DNA from: JBOFLG01 sp051657745
GTDB lineage: Bacteria > Actinomycetota > Actinomycetes > Actinomycetales > Dermatophilaceae
Direction: 5' to 3'
Assembly (NCBI GenBank): GCA_051657745.1
Contig: JBOFLG010000088.1
Span: 1-14,706, forward strand
Length of the DNA: 14,706 nt
In this document: piece after piece, positions 1 through 6,376 of the stretch
Position numbering within the stretch: position 1 is the stretch's first letter
Layout: each line of letters opens with the position of its first letter
Position numbers and translations under genes: made by a program
Notes under the pieces: model-generated
Seen by the model: the letters and a program-made list of their open reading frames with translations, nothing else
Databases searched by the model: none
What the model was told of the DNA's origin: nothing

Positions 1-99
1 CACCTTGTTCAGCGCCCAGGCATCCTCGCCATCTGGCCTGCCACATCCAACACGGCGGGCGCACAGGGTAGAGCCGGAATCGTCAATGCTTAGGACGAC

Positions 100-112
100 T
101 AGGCTGCCGGGG
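100..112 (+). promoter_or_regulatory. Possible -10 box for a leaderless lysS transcript
   Basis: TAGGCT at 100-105 fits the actinobacterial TANNNT -10 pattern and ends six bases before the GTG at 112. A start of transcription at or next to the GTG would give a leaderless mRNA. This would fit the absence of any purine-rich Shine-Dalgarno sequence just upstream of the GTG. A second similar hexamer, TAGGAC, sits at 91-96. I see no convincing -35 box at the right distance, so this is a weak call. The remaining leader, 1-99, shows no gene I can support. Confidence 0.3.
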
Positions 113-1590
113 TGACAGATGGCCTGCCAGAGCAGATGCGCATACGACAGGAGAAGTATCGCCGACTGGTCGATGCCCAGAACCCGCCGTATGCATTGGG
201 TTATGCCAGGACCGACAGCCTCTCGGATGTGCGGGCCCGACACGAGAACTTGGCACCGGACAGTGCTACCGGCGAGCAGGTGCGGGTAGTTGGCCGGGTG
301 ATGCTATATCGCTCTGGAGGCAAGCTCTGCTTCGCGACTCTCCAAGAGGGTGGGGCGACACTGCAGGTGATGCTGGGCCTGAAGGGAGTCGGTGCGGAGC
401 GGCTGGCGGCATGGAAGAGCGATGTCGATCTGGGTGACCATGTGGGGATCGCGGGCGAGGTCATCACCAGCAAGCGAGGTGAACTCAGCGTGCTGGCCAC
501 GGAGTGGACCCTCACGAGTAAGGCACTGCGCCCGCTTCCGGACAAGCACAAGGGGCTCACGGACCCGGAGGCGCGCGTCCGTCGGCGGTACGTCGATCTG
601 ATCGTCAACCCTTCGAGCCGGCAGATGGTGCTGGACCGGGCGACGGTCATTCGTAGCCTGCGCGAGACGCTGCACAAGCGTGGATTCGTTGAGGTGGAGA
701 CGCCGACTCTCCAGGTGGTTCACGGGGGCGCCGCTGCTCGGCCGTTCAGCACTCATGTCAACGCTCTCGACCTCGATGTCACGCTGCGCATCGCTCTGGA
801 GTTATATCTGAAACGAGCGGTGGTAGGGGGGATCGACCGGGTTTTCGAGATCGGGAAGAATTTCCGGAACGAGGGTATCGACGCGACGCATTTCCCGGAG
901 TTCTCGATGCTGGAGGCGTACGAGGCGTACGGCGACTACGACACCATGGCCGAGCTGGTCCGCGGCCTGGTCCTGGATGCCGCCGCGGCAGTCGGGCGCA
1001 CTGTGGTTCCGGACGGCCGCGGTGGGGAGATCGATCTCTCGGCGTCCTGGCGGGAAGCCACGGTGCATGAACTGGTCAGTGAGGCGCTGGGAGAGCCCGT
1101 CGACGCGGGAACCGACCTGGGACGGCTGACCAAGTTCGCACAGGCCCGCAACGTCGCCCTGCAGCCGCAGTGGGACGCCGGTGAGGTGCTGCTGGAGATC
1201 TACGAGCAGTTGGTGGAGGACACCCTGATCGCCCCGACGTTCGTGCGGGACTATCCGGCCAGCGTGCGGCCTCTGGCGCGACCGCACCGGGATGACCCTC
1301 GGCTGGCGGAGGCCTGGGACCTAGTGGTGAACGGGATAGAGCTGGCACCGGCCTACAGCGAGCTCGTCGATCCGATCGAGCAGCGTCGGCGTCTGGTGGA
1401 GCAGTCCTTGCGCGCGGCCGGCGGGGACCTGGAGGCGATGCAGCTCGACGAGGACTTCCTGCAGGCCCTTGAGTACGGCATGCCGCCCAGCGGAGGCCTC
1501 GGCCTCGGTGTTGATCGACTTGTGATGCTGCTGTCGGGCGCGACCGTGCGTGAGACGATTCTCTTCCCGCTGGTACGTCCGGAAGGGTAA
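112..1590 (+). CDS. lysS: Lysyl-tRNA synthetase, class II
   Basis: This 492-residue protein charges tRNA(Lys) with lysine in the cytoplasm. An OB-fold anticodon-binding domain (about residues 55-135) precedes the class II catalytic core. Motif 1 lies near 190-200 (GFVEVETPTLQ), motif 2 at 251-264 (FRNEGIDATHFPEF) and motif 3 at about 462-476 (GLGLGVDRLVMLLSG). The lysine-pocket stretch AYSEL (about 414-418) is of the actinobacterial type. The length is normal and there is no MprF-like extension, so it is not LysX. Start: GTG at 112 with no clear Shine-Dalgarno. Codon 231 (802-804) is TTA, rare in streptomycete housekeeping genes, which hints at an accessory copy. The gene converges on the biosynthetic operon, so it may be a resistance or supply gene of the cluster or merely its flank. 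The enzyme family is certain; the cluster role is inference. Confidence 0.93.
   Translation: MTDGLPEQMRIRQEKYRRLVDAQNPPYALGYARTDSLSDVRARHENLAPDSATGEQVRVVGRVMLYRSGGKLCFATLQEGGATLQVMLGLKGVGAERLAAWKSDVDLGDHVGIAGEVITSKRGELSVLATEWTLTSKALRPLPDKHKGLTDPEARVRRRYVDLIVNPSSRQMVLDRATVIRSLRETLHKRGFVEVETPTLQVVHGGAAARPFSTHVNALDLDVTLRIALELYLKRAVVGGIDRVFEIGKNFRNEGIDATHFPEFSMLEAYEAYGDYDTMAELVRGLVLDAAAAVGRTVVPDGRGGEIDLSASWREATVHELVSEALGEPVDAGTDLGRLTKFAQARNVALQPQWDAGEVLLEIYEQLVEDTLIAPTFVRDYPASVRPLARPHRDDPRLAEAWDLVVNGIELAPAYSELVDPIEQRRRLVEQSLRAAGGDLEAMQLDEDFLQALEYGMPPSGGLGLGVDRLVMLLSGATVRETILFPLVRPEG
802..804 (+). promoter_or_regulatory. TTA leucine codon 231 in lysS
   Basis: The in-frame Leu codon of the segment LELYL is TTA. 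In Streptomyces TTA is read only by the bldA tRNA and is concentrated in developmental and secondary-metabolism genes. The codon is seen directly; bldA control is inference. Confidence 0.6.
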
Positions 1591-1636
1591 CCAGTTCGAC
1601 CCGCGCGGGGGCGCAGTCATCACGAACTCGCCCACT

Positions 1637-1653
1637 GCTGACGCTCGGTCAGC
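1637..1653. terminator. Small hairpin at the convergent lysS/phyH junction
   Basis: GCTGAC (1637-1642) and GTCAGC (1648-1653) form a perfect 6-bp stem with a 5-base loop. The hairpin lies between the two convergent genes and covers the phyH stop codon (1649-1651). A self-complementary CCCGCGCGGG lies a little upstream in the same gap. No T-run follows, so an intrinsic terminator of the usual kind is not shown. A bidirectional stop of the T-less kind often proposed for actinobacteria is possible. Confidence 0.3.
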
Positions 1654-2479
1654 CGCGGGCCGGCTCAGCCATATCCCGGCGGCAGGCTTCCGCGAGGGCG
1701 GGTAGATGGTCTTGGTTGTCCAGGATCTGGCGAAGGTGGGTCATACGTTCGGTGCCGGCGGTTTCCAGCATGGTTTCGCCGTAGTAGGAGTCGATCCAGA
1801 AACGGGCCATGGAGCCGATGTGCTCGCGCAGGTCCGGGAGTTTCTGCGGTGGGCAGCGTTCCGAGGTGTTGATGACGAAGAGGCGCCGGCGGGCGCCGCC
1901 CCCGAAGGACCCGTGCTTGATGCAGTGGCTGAAGACCACCAGGTCGCCCGGGGTGCTCTCGAGTGCGTGGGCCGGGAGGTCGGACTGGGGGAGGTTCCAC
2001 TGGGTTTGCGACTGGTGGATGTGGTCGTGGAGATCGTCGGCATAGCGGTCGCCGAAGCGATGGCTACCGGGCAGCACGCGAAGGCATCCGCTGTCGGCGG
2101 TAACGGGGTCGAGGTAGAACGCGAGCTTCAGCGCTTGCAGCTTCCCGGCGAACGGGTTGGAGTGGTACGGGGTGTCGCCGACGTACAGATTTCCGTCGGA
2201 GGTCGAGTAGTTGAAGTCCGGCCCGAGGATCCCACCGGCAATGCCCAGCACCCGAGGGTCGTCCAGCAACGCGCTCAGCCGTTCGTGGCGGTCGATGAAC
2301 GGGACTAGGCACGAACGCTGCTGCTGATCGTGTGGTTGTCCGCTGTGCCCGCCGCCGCGCTGGGCCCAGACCTCCTCGAACGCAATGGTGATCTCGTCGA
2401 TGACGTCGGACATCAGCCCTTTGAAGTGCAGGAAGCCGAACGTTTCGAAGAACCTGATCTGTGCCTGGCTCAGGTGCAT
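1649..2479 (-). CDS. PhyH-family Fe(II)/2-oxoglutarate oxygenase with HxN metal site
   Basis: This 276-residue protein belongs to the phytanoyl-CoA dioxygenase-like family, which hydroxylates, desaturates or halogenates small molecules. The jelly-roll core is clear: KLAFYLDPVTADSG at about 118-131, LPGSH at 136-140, and IKHGSFGG around the distal His189. Arg199, ten residues later, is placed to bind 2-oxoglutarate. The proximal motif is H106-S107-N108, where the family normally has HxD. The codons read CAC TCC AAC, so the change is in the DNA. Family members with Gly or Ala at this place can be halogenases; Asn is unusual, and activity is uncertain. The start ATG has a good ribosome-binding site (GAGAGG, 7 nt spacing). 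It is the last gene of the minus-strand set, just downstream of the broken aminotransferase. Substrate unknown. Confidence 0.88.
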   Translation of the reverse strand: MHLSQAQIRFFETFGFLHFKGLMSDVIDEITIAFEEVWAQRGGGHSGQPHDQQQRSCLVPFIDRHERLSALLDDPRVLGIAGGILGPDFNYSTSDGNLYVGDTPYHSNPFAGKLQALKLAFYLDPVTADSGCLRVLPGSHRFGDRYADDLHDHIHQSQTQWNLPQSDLPAHALESTPGDLVVFSHCIKHGSFGGGARRRLFVINTSERCPPQKLPDLREHIGSMARFWIDSYYGETMLETAGTERMTHLRQILDNQDHLPALAEACRRDMAEPARG

Positions 2480-2486
2480 GACGATG

Positions 2487-2492
2487 CCTCTC
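2487..2492 (-). promoter_or_regulatory. Ribosome-binding site of the PhyH oxygenase gene
   Basis: GAGAGG on the minus strand lies seven bases before the ATG at 2479. It fixes this start and shows that the oxygenase can be translated independently of the damaged gene upstream. Confidence 0.55.
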
Positions 2493-2527
2493 GAAGTGAC
2501 GGGATCGGTGGTGGCTGGCCGGGGTGA

Positions 2528-3388
2528 CTAGAGCTGGCCAGGCGTCGAGGCGGTCGACGGCGGCCTGGAGGGTGGCCAGCTGCTTGCAGAAAGCGAAGCG
2601 CCGGTACCGGGTTTCACCCGGTCCGGAGAAGAAGTAGGACTCGGGAACCGCTGCGACTCCGGCGTCGGCGAGGAGCCGGTGGGCGAAGTTGTCGTCGTTC
2701 GCCGGGACCAGCGCGCGGTAGTTGGCCAGGACGAAGTACCCGCCGCGCGGGGTGACCAGGGTGAAGCCGGCACGGGTGAGCCCACCGCACAGCAGGTCGC
2801 GGCGGGCCCGGTAGTCGTCGCGGAGCTGGTCGCCGTAGGCCGGGCCGAACGCCAGCCCTGTTGCCGCTGCCGGCTGCAGCGGTGCTGCCGCCCGGCAGGT
2901 GAGCAGATCGTGCACGCGTTTGATCGTGATGGTCAGATCGGGTGGGGCGATGGCCCATCCGACCCGCCAGCCGGTCAGGGAGTAGGTCTTCCTGATTCCG
3001 CTGACCGTGATGGTGCGGCGGCGTGATCCTGAGTCGAGGGCCGGGTGGATCATCGGTGCGTCGAGAGAGAGGTGGTCGTACAGCTCGTCACTCAGCATGA
3101 TCGCGTCGTGCCGCTCGGCCAGGCGGCCGATGGCCGCAGCTTGCTCGGCTGCGAGGAGCGAGCCGGAAGAGTTGTGGGGAAAGTTGAGAACGATCATCGC
3201 GGTGTGTGGTCCGCAGGCCGCCACGACGGCGTCGATGTGGCTGTCCGGACCGCCCCGCTGATGTCCACCGGCGCCGGAAAGTCGGGAAAGTCCTGGGCGA
3301 GATTCACGCCGCCGACGCTCGCGCGCAGAGCGCTCGTCTGGCGGATCTGCGAGTCCCGCAGGTGGTTGGTGCGGGCGCTGGCCTTCAT
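2528..3388 (-). pseudogene. Class I/II aminotransferase, internally deleted and frameshifted
   Basis: The N-terminal piece starts at ATG 3388, overlapping the flavoenzyme stop (ATGA). It carries NLAQDFPDFPAP, typical of YbdL-like methionine/kynurenine aminotransferases. In the next frame, from about 3240, follows the C-terminal two thirds: MIVLNFPHN, SDELYDHL, the Schiff-base lysine in IRKTYSLTGWRVGW, RGGYFVLANY and RRFAFCK. Only about 30 residues separate FPDF from the PHN motif where the family has about 130. Roughly 100 residues, including the cofactor phosphate-binding GATEA region and the ring-stacking Tyr, are therefore missing, and the frame changes across the gap. The C-terminal frame also lacks a stop at the expected end (after LDAWPAL) and runs on to 2064 inside the oxygenase gene; a TAG one frame away at 2528-2530 marks the likely old end. 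A working PLP enzyme is not expected. The 48-nt stretch to the oxygenase start holds only its ribosome-binding site. Confidence 0.8.
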
Positions 3389-4467
3389 GAGTGAACCGTG
3401 TGACCCCGGTGTCCGGGCTCGCGCACTGTCGCGGCGAAGGCAGCGAGGTTCCGCGCCGACACGTTGACGTGCTGGCTGATCGTCAGCGCATCGCGCAGGC
3501 GCCGCTGGAGCGGGTGATCGTTGAAGATCACCGCCGATCCGCCGGCCCGGTAGCAGGCCACGGTCGCGTCCACCGAGACCTGGGCCGCGTGGGCACCGGC
3601 GGCGGCCATCCGGTGCGCCGTCTCGTCGTTGATCGGCACGCCGCCGGCGTCGACCTGGTCCCAGACGTTTCGCGCACAGTCTTTGAGCGCGCACTGCGCG
3701 GCTTCCACCGTCAGACGGGCTGCACCGAGCTCGGGCGCGTCTGGTCGCGGGCCGGCCTCGTGGATCGTGGCCAGGGCAACCCCGAGGCCCACCGCGCCCA
3801 TGTGCAGAGCGAACGAGGGCCGGAACGGAAGCTGGCTGTGCAGGGTTGCGTCCTGGCACGGATTGGCGTCCAGTTCGTAGGTGTCGCTCATCGGGACCTG
3901 CACGCGAGAGGCGCGAAGCCCGTGGCTTGCGGTGGCTCGCAGACCGAGCACCTGCCAGGTGCCGTCCACCACGACGCAGTCCCGGTCAAGCAGCACACCG
4001 ATGGGGTGGGTGGCGTCGGTGGAGCCGAGGTCGCAATGCACGAGGATCCAGCGCGCATGGGAGATCCCGGAGGCGAAGCGCCACTCTCCCGAAACTTCGA
4101 GCGCGCCGCCGACCGGACGCGCGCAGCCGGTCCCGGCTGAGCTGGCGGCCATGATCACGTCAGGCCCGGTCGTGAACAGCTGCTGGTAGCGAAGTTCCGC
4201 GAGCCTGGAGGCGATGATCTGCGCCTGGGCCCACGCCATGATCGTCCAGGCCGTGGAGGCGTCTGCCGCGGCCAGGTCCGTCAGTCGCTGCAGCATTGCC
4301 GGCAGGGGACAGGTGGCGACTGCGGGCGGGGTCGGGGCGGCCATCCGCAGGTACCCCTCCTGGGCCAGGTGGTCGACCAAGGGCTGCGGCAGGCTCCCGG
4401 ATTGTTCGGCCTCGTCGGCCAGGGCTCGCACCTGATCGAGAAGCGATCCTGTCTCCGTGGTGCTCAT
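3385..4467 (-). CDS. Acyl-CoA-dehydrogenase-fold flavin monooxygenase (HsaA-like)
   Basis: This 360-residue protein has the acyl-CoA dehydrogenase fold. The helical N-terminal domain (about 1-105) includes a STAWTIMAWAQA segment. The middle beta domain carries GEWRFASGISHARWILV (127-143) and LGLRATASHGLRASRV (174-189). The C-terminal helices contain GGSAVIFNDHPLQRRLRD (about 309-326) and a histidine in ISQHVNVS. This pattern matches the Acyl-CoA_dh_2/HsaA group, flavin-dependent monooxygenases that include amino-sugar N-oxygenases, rather than true dehydrogenases; the catalytic-Glu motif of the latter is not seen. It would probably need a separate flavin reductase, which is not in the window. 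Start ATG 4467 overlaps the racemase stop by 4 nt. Substrate unknown; N- or C-hydroxylation of a pathway intermediate is inference. Confidence 0.82.
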   Translation of the reverse strand: MSTTETGSLLDQVRALADEAEQSGSLPQPLVDHLAQEGYLRMAAPTPPAVATCPLPAMLQRLTDLAAADASTAWTIMAWAQAQIIASRLAELRYQQLFTTGPDVIMAASSAGTGCARPVGGALEVSGEWRFASGISHARWILVHCDLGSTDATHPIGVLLDRDCVVVDGTWQVLGLRATASHGLRASRVQVPMSDTYELDANPCQDATLHSQLPFRPSFALHMGAVGLGVALATIHEAGPRPDAPELGAARLTVEAAQCALKDCARNVWDQVDAGGVPINDETAHRMAAAGAHAAQVSVDATVACYRAGGSAVIFNDHPLQRRLRDALTISQHVNVSARNLAAFAATVREPGHRGHTVHS

Positions 4468-5183
4468 GCTGGGTTGCCAGGGTGAAGAGAGACGGCCAGG
4501 AGGGCAGTGACGTGGGCCTGGGTGGCGTCGAGGACCTGGACGTCGTCAGAGCGCCAGTCGGCCATCGCTTCCCCGAGTTCGGTGCAGGCGAGGATCAGGG
4601 TGTCCGCGCCGGCGTCGACCAGGTGGTCGGCGATATCGGTCAGGGTGCGCCGCGAGAGGGGGCTGAGCCGGCCGCGACAGAGCTCCTCGTAGATGACGTG
4701 GTCGAGGAGCTTCTGGTCCGGGTCGGCGGGGACGATGGTGGGGATGCCGGCGCGGTCGAGGGCAGTGGGGTAGATCGTGGACTCGATGGTGGAGAGGGTC
4801 CCGAGCAGGCCCGCGCAGCGGGACCGGCGGGTGCGGGCTTCGATCGTGGTCGCCTCGACAATGTCGATCAGCGGGAGTGCTGTTGCTGATCGCACTGCAG
4901 CACCGACCCGGTGCATGGTGTTGCAGGCGATGGCGAGGACGTCGGCGCCGGCCGCTTCCAACCGCCGCGCTCCCTCGGCCAGTAACTGCCCGGCGTCGTC
5001 CCAGCGCTGCTCCAGCTGGACTCGCTCGACGTTTGCGTAATCGCCGGACCACAACAGTATTCGGGCGGAGTGCGCTCCTCCCAGGTGCTGCTGGGCGCCG
5101 TGGTTGAGGGCTTTGTAGTACGTGATCGTTGACGGCCAGCTCATCCCGCCGAGCAGGCCGATCACCTGAGGCTCGCTCGTCAT
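4464..5183 (-). CDS. Aspartate/glutamate racemase family protein
   Basis: This 239-residue protein is a cofactor-independent racemase/epimerase of the Asp/Glu family. The N-terminal GLLGGMSWPST (about 9-19) is a family signature. The two catalytic cysteines are both present: Cys87 in AIACNTMH and Cys200 in LACTEL, one in each pseudo-symmetric domain. Length is normal for aspartate racemases. The start is the ATG at 5183, which overlaps the acyltransferase stop (ATGA); an in-frame start at 5276 would lie deep inside that gene and is rejected. Codon 67 (4983-4985) is TTA. In this setting it may make a D-amino acid for the product, or epimerise a related acid; housekeeping peptidoglycan supply is unlikely from its operon position. 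Exact substrate not determinable. Confidence 0.88.
   Translation of the reverse strand: MTSEPQVIGLLGGMSWPSTITYYKALNHGAQQHLGGAHSARILLWSGDYANVERVQLEQRWDDAGQLLAEGARRLEAAGADVLAIACNTMHRVGAAVRSATALPLIDIVEATTIEARTRRSRCAGLLGTLSTIESTIYPTALDRAGIPTIVPADPDQKLLDHVIYEELCRGRLSPLSRRTLTDIADHLVDAGADTLILACTELGEAMADWRSDDVQVLDATQAHVTALLAVSLHPGNPA
4983..4985 (-). promoter_or_regulatory. TTA leucine codon 67 in the racemase gene
   Basis: In the segment AGQLLAE the first Leu is encoded by TTA. It is the only TTA I found in the intact genes of the operon. If the host is a Streptomyces, this would make translation of the racemase, and perhaps of the coupled genes behind it, depend on bldA tRNA. The codon is seen; control is inference. 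Confidence 0.6.
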
Positions 5184-6376
5184 GGCGTCACCTCGCCGCC
5201 GGTGGCGGTCAGGGCACCGCGCAGGCGGGCGAAGGGTTCCGGCTCGATCGAGGTGAAGCAGGAATCGTCCCCGCAAGGCATGGCGTGACGGCGGAACTGG
5301 TCGCGCAGATCCTCCACCAGGATGGAGCGCCGGCCGTGCAGCTGACCGGATCGCAGATCGAAGACGGTCTCGTCCGGGCCAACCGCGCTCGTGTAGGCGC
5401 GGGCCGAGATGTTAACCCGGACCAGGGGCTCGGTTCCCACGCCGGGTGGGTCGATGAACGGGGCCGCGGTGAGCACGACCTGGATCCGGTCCATGCCGTC
5501 CGCGGTGGTTGCTCGCAACGAAACTCGTTCGGGCGTCTCGGCATCCATGCTCACGGTGCATCCCTTCCATTCGAGTTCGGTTCGCCAGGCGTGCAGGACG
5601 CGAGCAGCTGCCGCAAGAGCGAGGTGATCGGTCACCGGGGAGACGTCGATGCACTTCTTGATCTTTGCCGGGACACCTGCGGCCAGGACGCGGTCGGGGA
5701 TGTCGGTGGTCACGACAGCTCCCGCGGCGACCTGCGAGTCGTCACCGATCGACACGCCGGGCAGAAGGGTGACCCGGAAGCCGAGCCAGACGTTGCGTCC
5801 GATCCGGACGGGGGCGTAGCTGGGGTCGGTGCCGGTGAGGGGGCCGTGCCCGAAGTGGTAGCCGTGGGTCCAGATGCCCAGGTAGGAGCCGGTGCCCACG
5901 TCGTCGCCGATTTCGATGGGCAGGTTGGCGTTGAGGATGGCGAACTGGCCGATGGTGACCCGGTCACCGATCCGCACGTGGGCGGTGGAGGTGGTGGTGC
6001 CGCCGAAGCCGACCGCTGCCTGTTCACCGAAGTACAGCAGCGCGCCGGCGGTGAAGCTGCGGCAGACGATCTGGCACCCGGTGCAGATCCGGGCTGCGGG
6101 ACCGGTCTCGAAGTGCTCGGCCACCAGGACCCGGACACCGGCGCCGATTTCTGACCCGGCGCCGAGGCGCATAGTGGCGGCCCGTAGGTCGCTGCCGGGC
6201 CCGATCCGAGCGCCGTCACCGATGTCGACGCTGTCGCCGACGATCGTCACGCCGTCCTCAAGTCTGACGTCGTTGCCGATGCTGAGGGCGCCGGCGGCGA
6301 TGCGCACGCCGGCTCCGACGTGGCAGGAGTTAGGGAGGGTCGCGTGGTCCCTGGTCGTGGCGAGGTCAGTGGTCAT
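5180..6376 (-). CDS. Left-handed beta-helix (hexapeptide-repeat) acyltransferase with extra C-terminal domain
   Basis: Residues about 15-240 of this 398-residue protein form a hexapeptide-repeat beta-helix with many I/V-G-x-x-x coils (for example VTIVGDSVDIGDGARIG), ending in the usual AAGAVVTTDIP and AAGVPAKI. The loop IWTHGYHFGHG holds His171, His174 and His177, one a likely catalytic base. Such enzymes transfer an acetyl or other acyl group from CoA to an amine or hydroxyl, often on nucleotide-linked amino sugars, which fits the deacetylase and dehydrogenase upstream. Residues about 245-398 form a separate domain I do not recognise, ending in a Cys-containing stretch (CGDDSCF). I chose ATG 6376 because it overlaps the preceding stop (ATGA); a TTG two codons earlier is less likely. 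Acyl donor and acceptor unknown. Confidence 0.87.
   Translation of the reverse strand: MTTDLATTRDHATLPNSCHVGAGVRIAAGALSIGNDVRLEDGVTIVGDSVDIGDGARIGPGSDLRAATMRLGAGSEIGAGVRVLVAEHFETGPAARICTGCQIVCRSFTAGALLYFGEQAAVGFGGTTTSTAHVRIGDRVTIGQFAILNANLPIEIGDDVGTGSYLGIWTHGYHFGHGPLTGTDPSYAPVRIGRNVWLGFRVTLLPGVSIGDDSQVAAGAVVTTDIPDRVLAAGVPAKIKKCIDVSPVTDHLALAAAARVLHAWRTELEWKGCTVSMDAETPERVSLRATTADGMDRIQVVLTAAPFIDPPGVGTEPLVRVNISARAYTSAVGPDETVFDLRSGQLHGRRSILVEDLRDQFRRHAMPCGDDSCFTSIEPEPFARLRGALTATGGEVTP

Noticed and set aside
1..111. A partial gene at the left edge
   Set aside because: No frame on either strand gives a recognisable protein end, and the stretch is too short to support a call.
2064..2527. Continuation of the aminotransferase frame as a 386-residue protein ending at 2064
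   Set aside because: Homology ends near LDAWPAL. The rest is an Arg/His-rich out-of-frame reading of the well-supported oxygenase gene, caused by loss of the aminotransferase stop.
3194..3262. Programmed ribosomal frameshift joining the two aminotransferase frames
   Set aside because: A frameshift would not restore the roughly 100 missing central residues, and no slippery sequence is evident.
3389..3859. Upstream extension of the aminotransferase N-terminal frame to 3859
   Set aside because: It is a Pro/Arg/Gly-rich shadow of the flavoenzyme gene. The ATG at 3388 overlaps the flavoenzyme stop and begins the family-like sequence.
5129..6154. Long plus-strand open frame of 341 codons
   Set aside because: It is antisense to the beta-helix acyltransferase and has Gly/Asp/Val-rich composition with no motifs, as expected of a GC-rich shadow frame.
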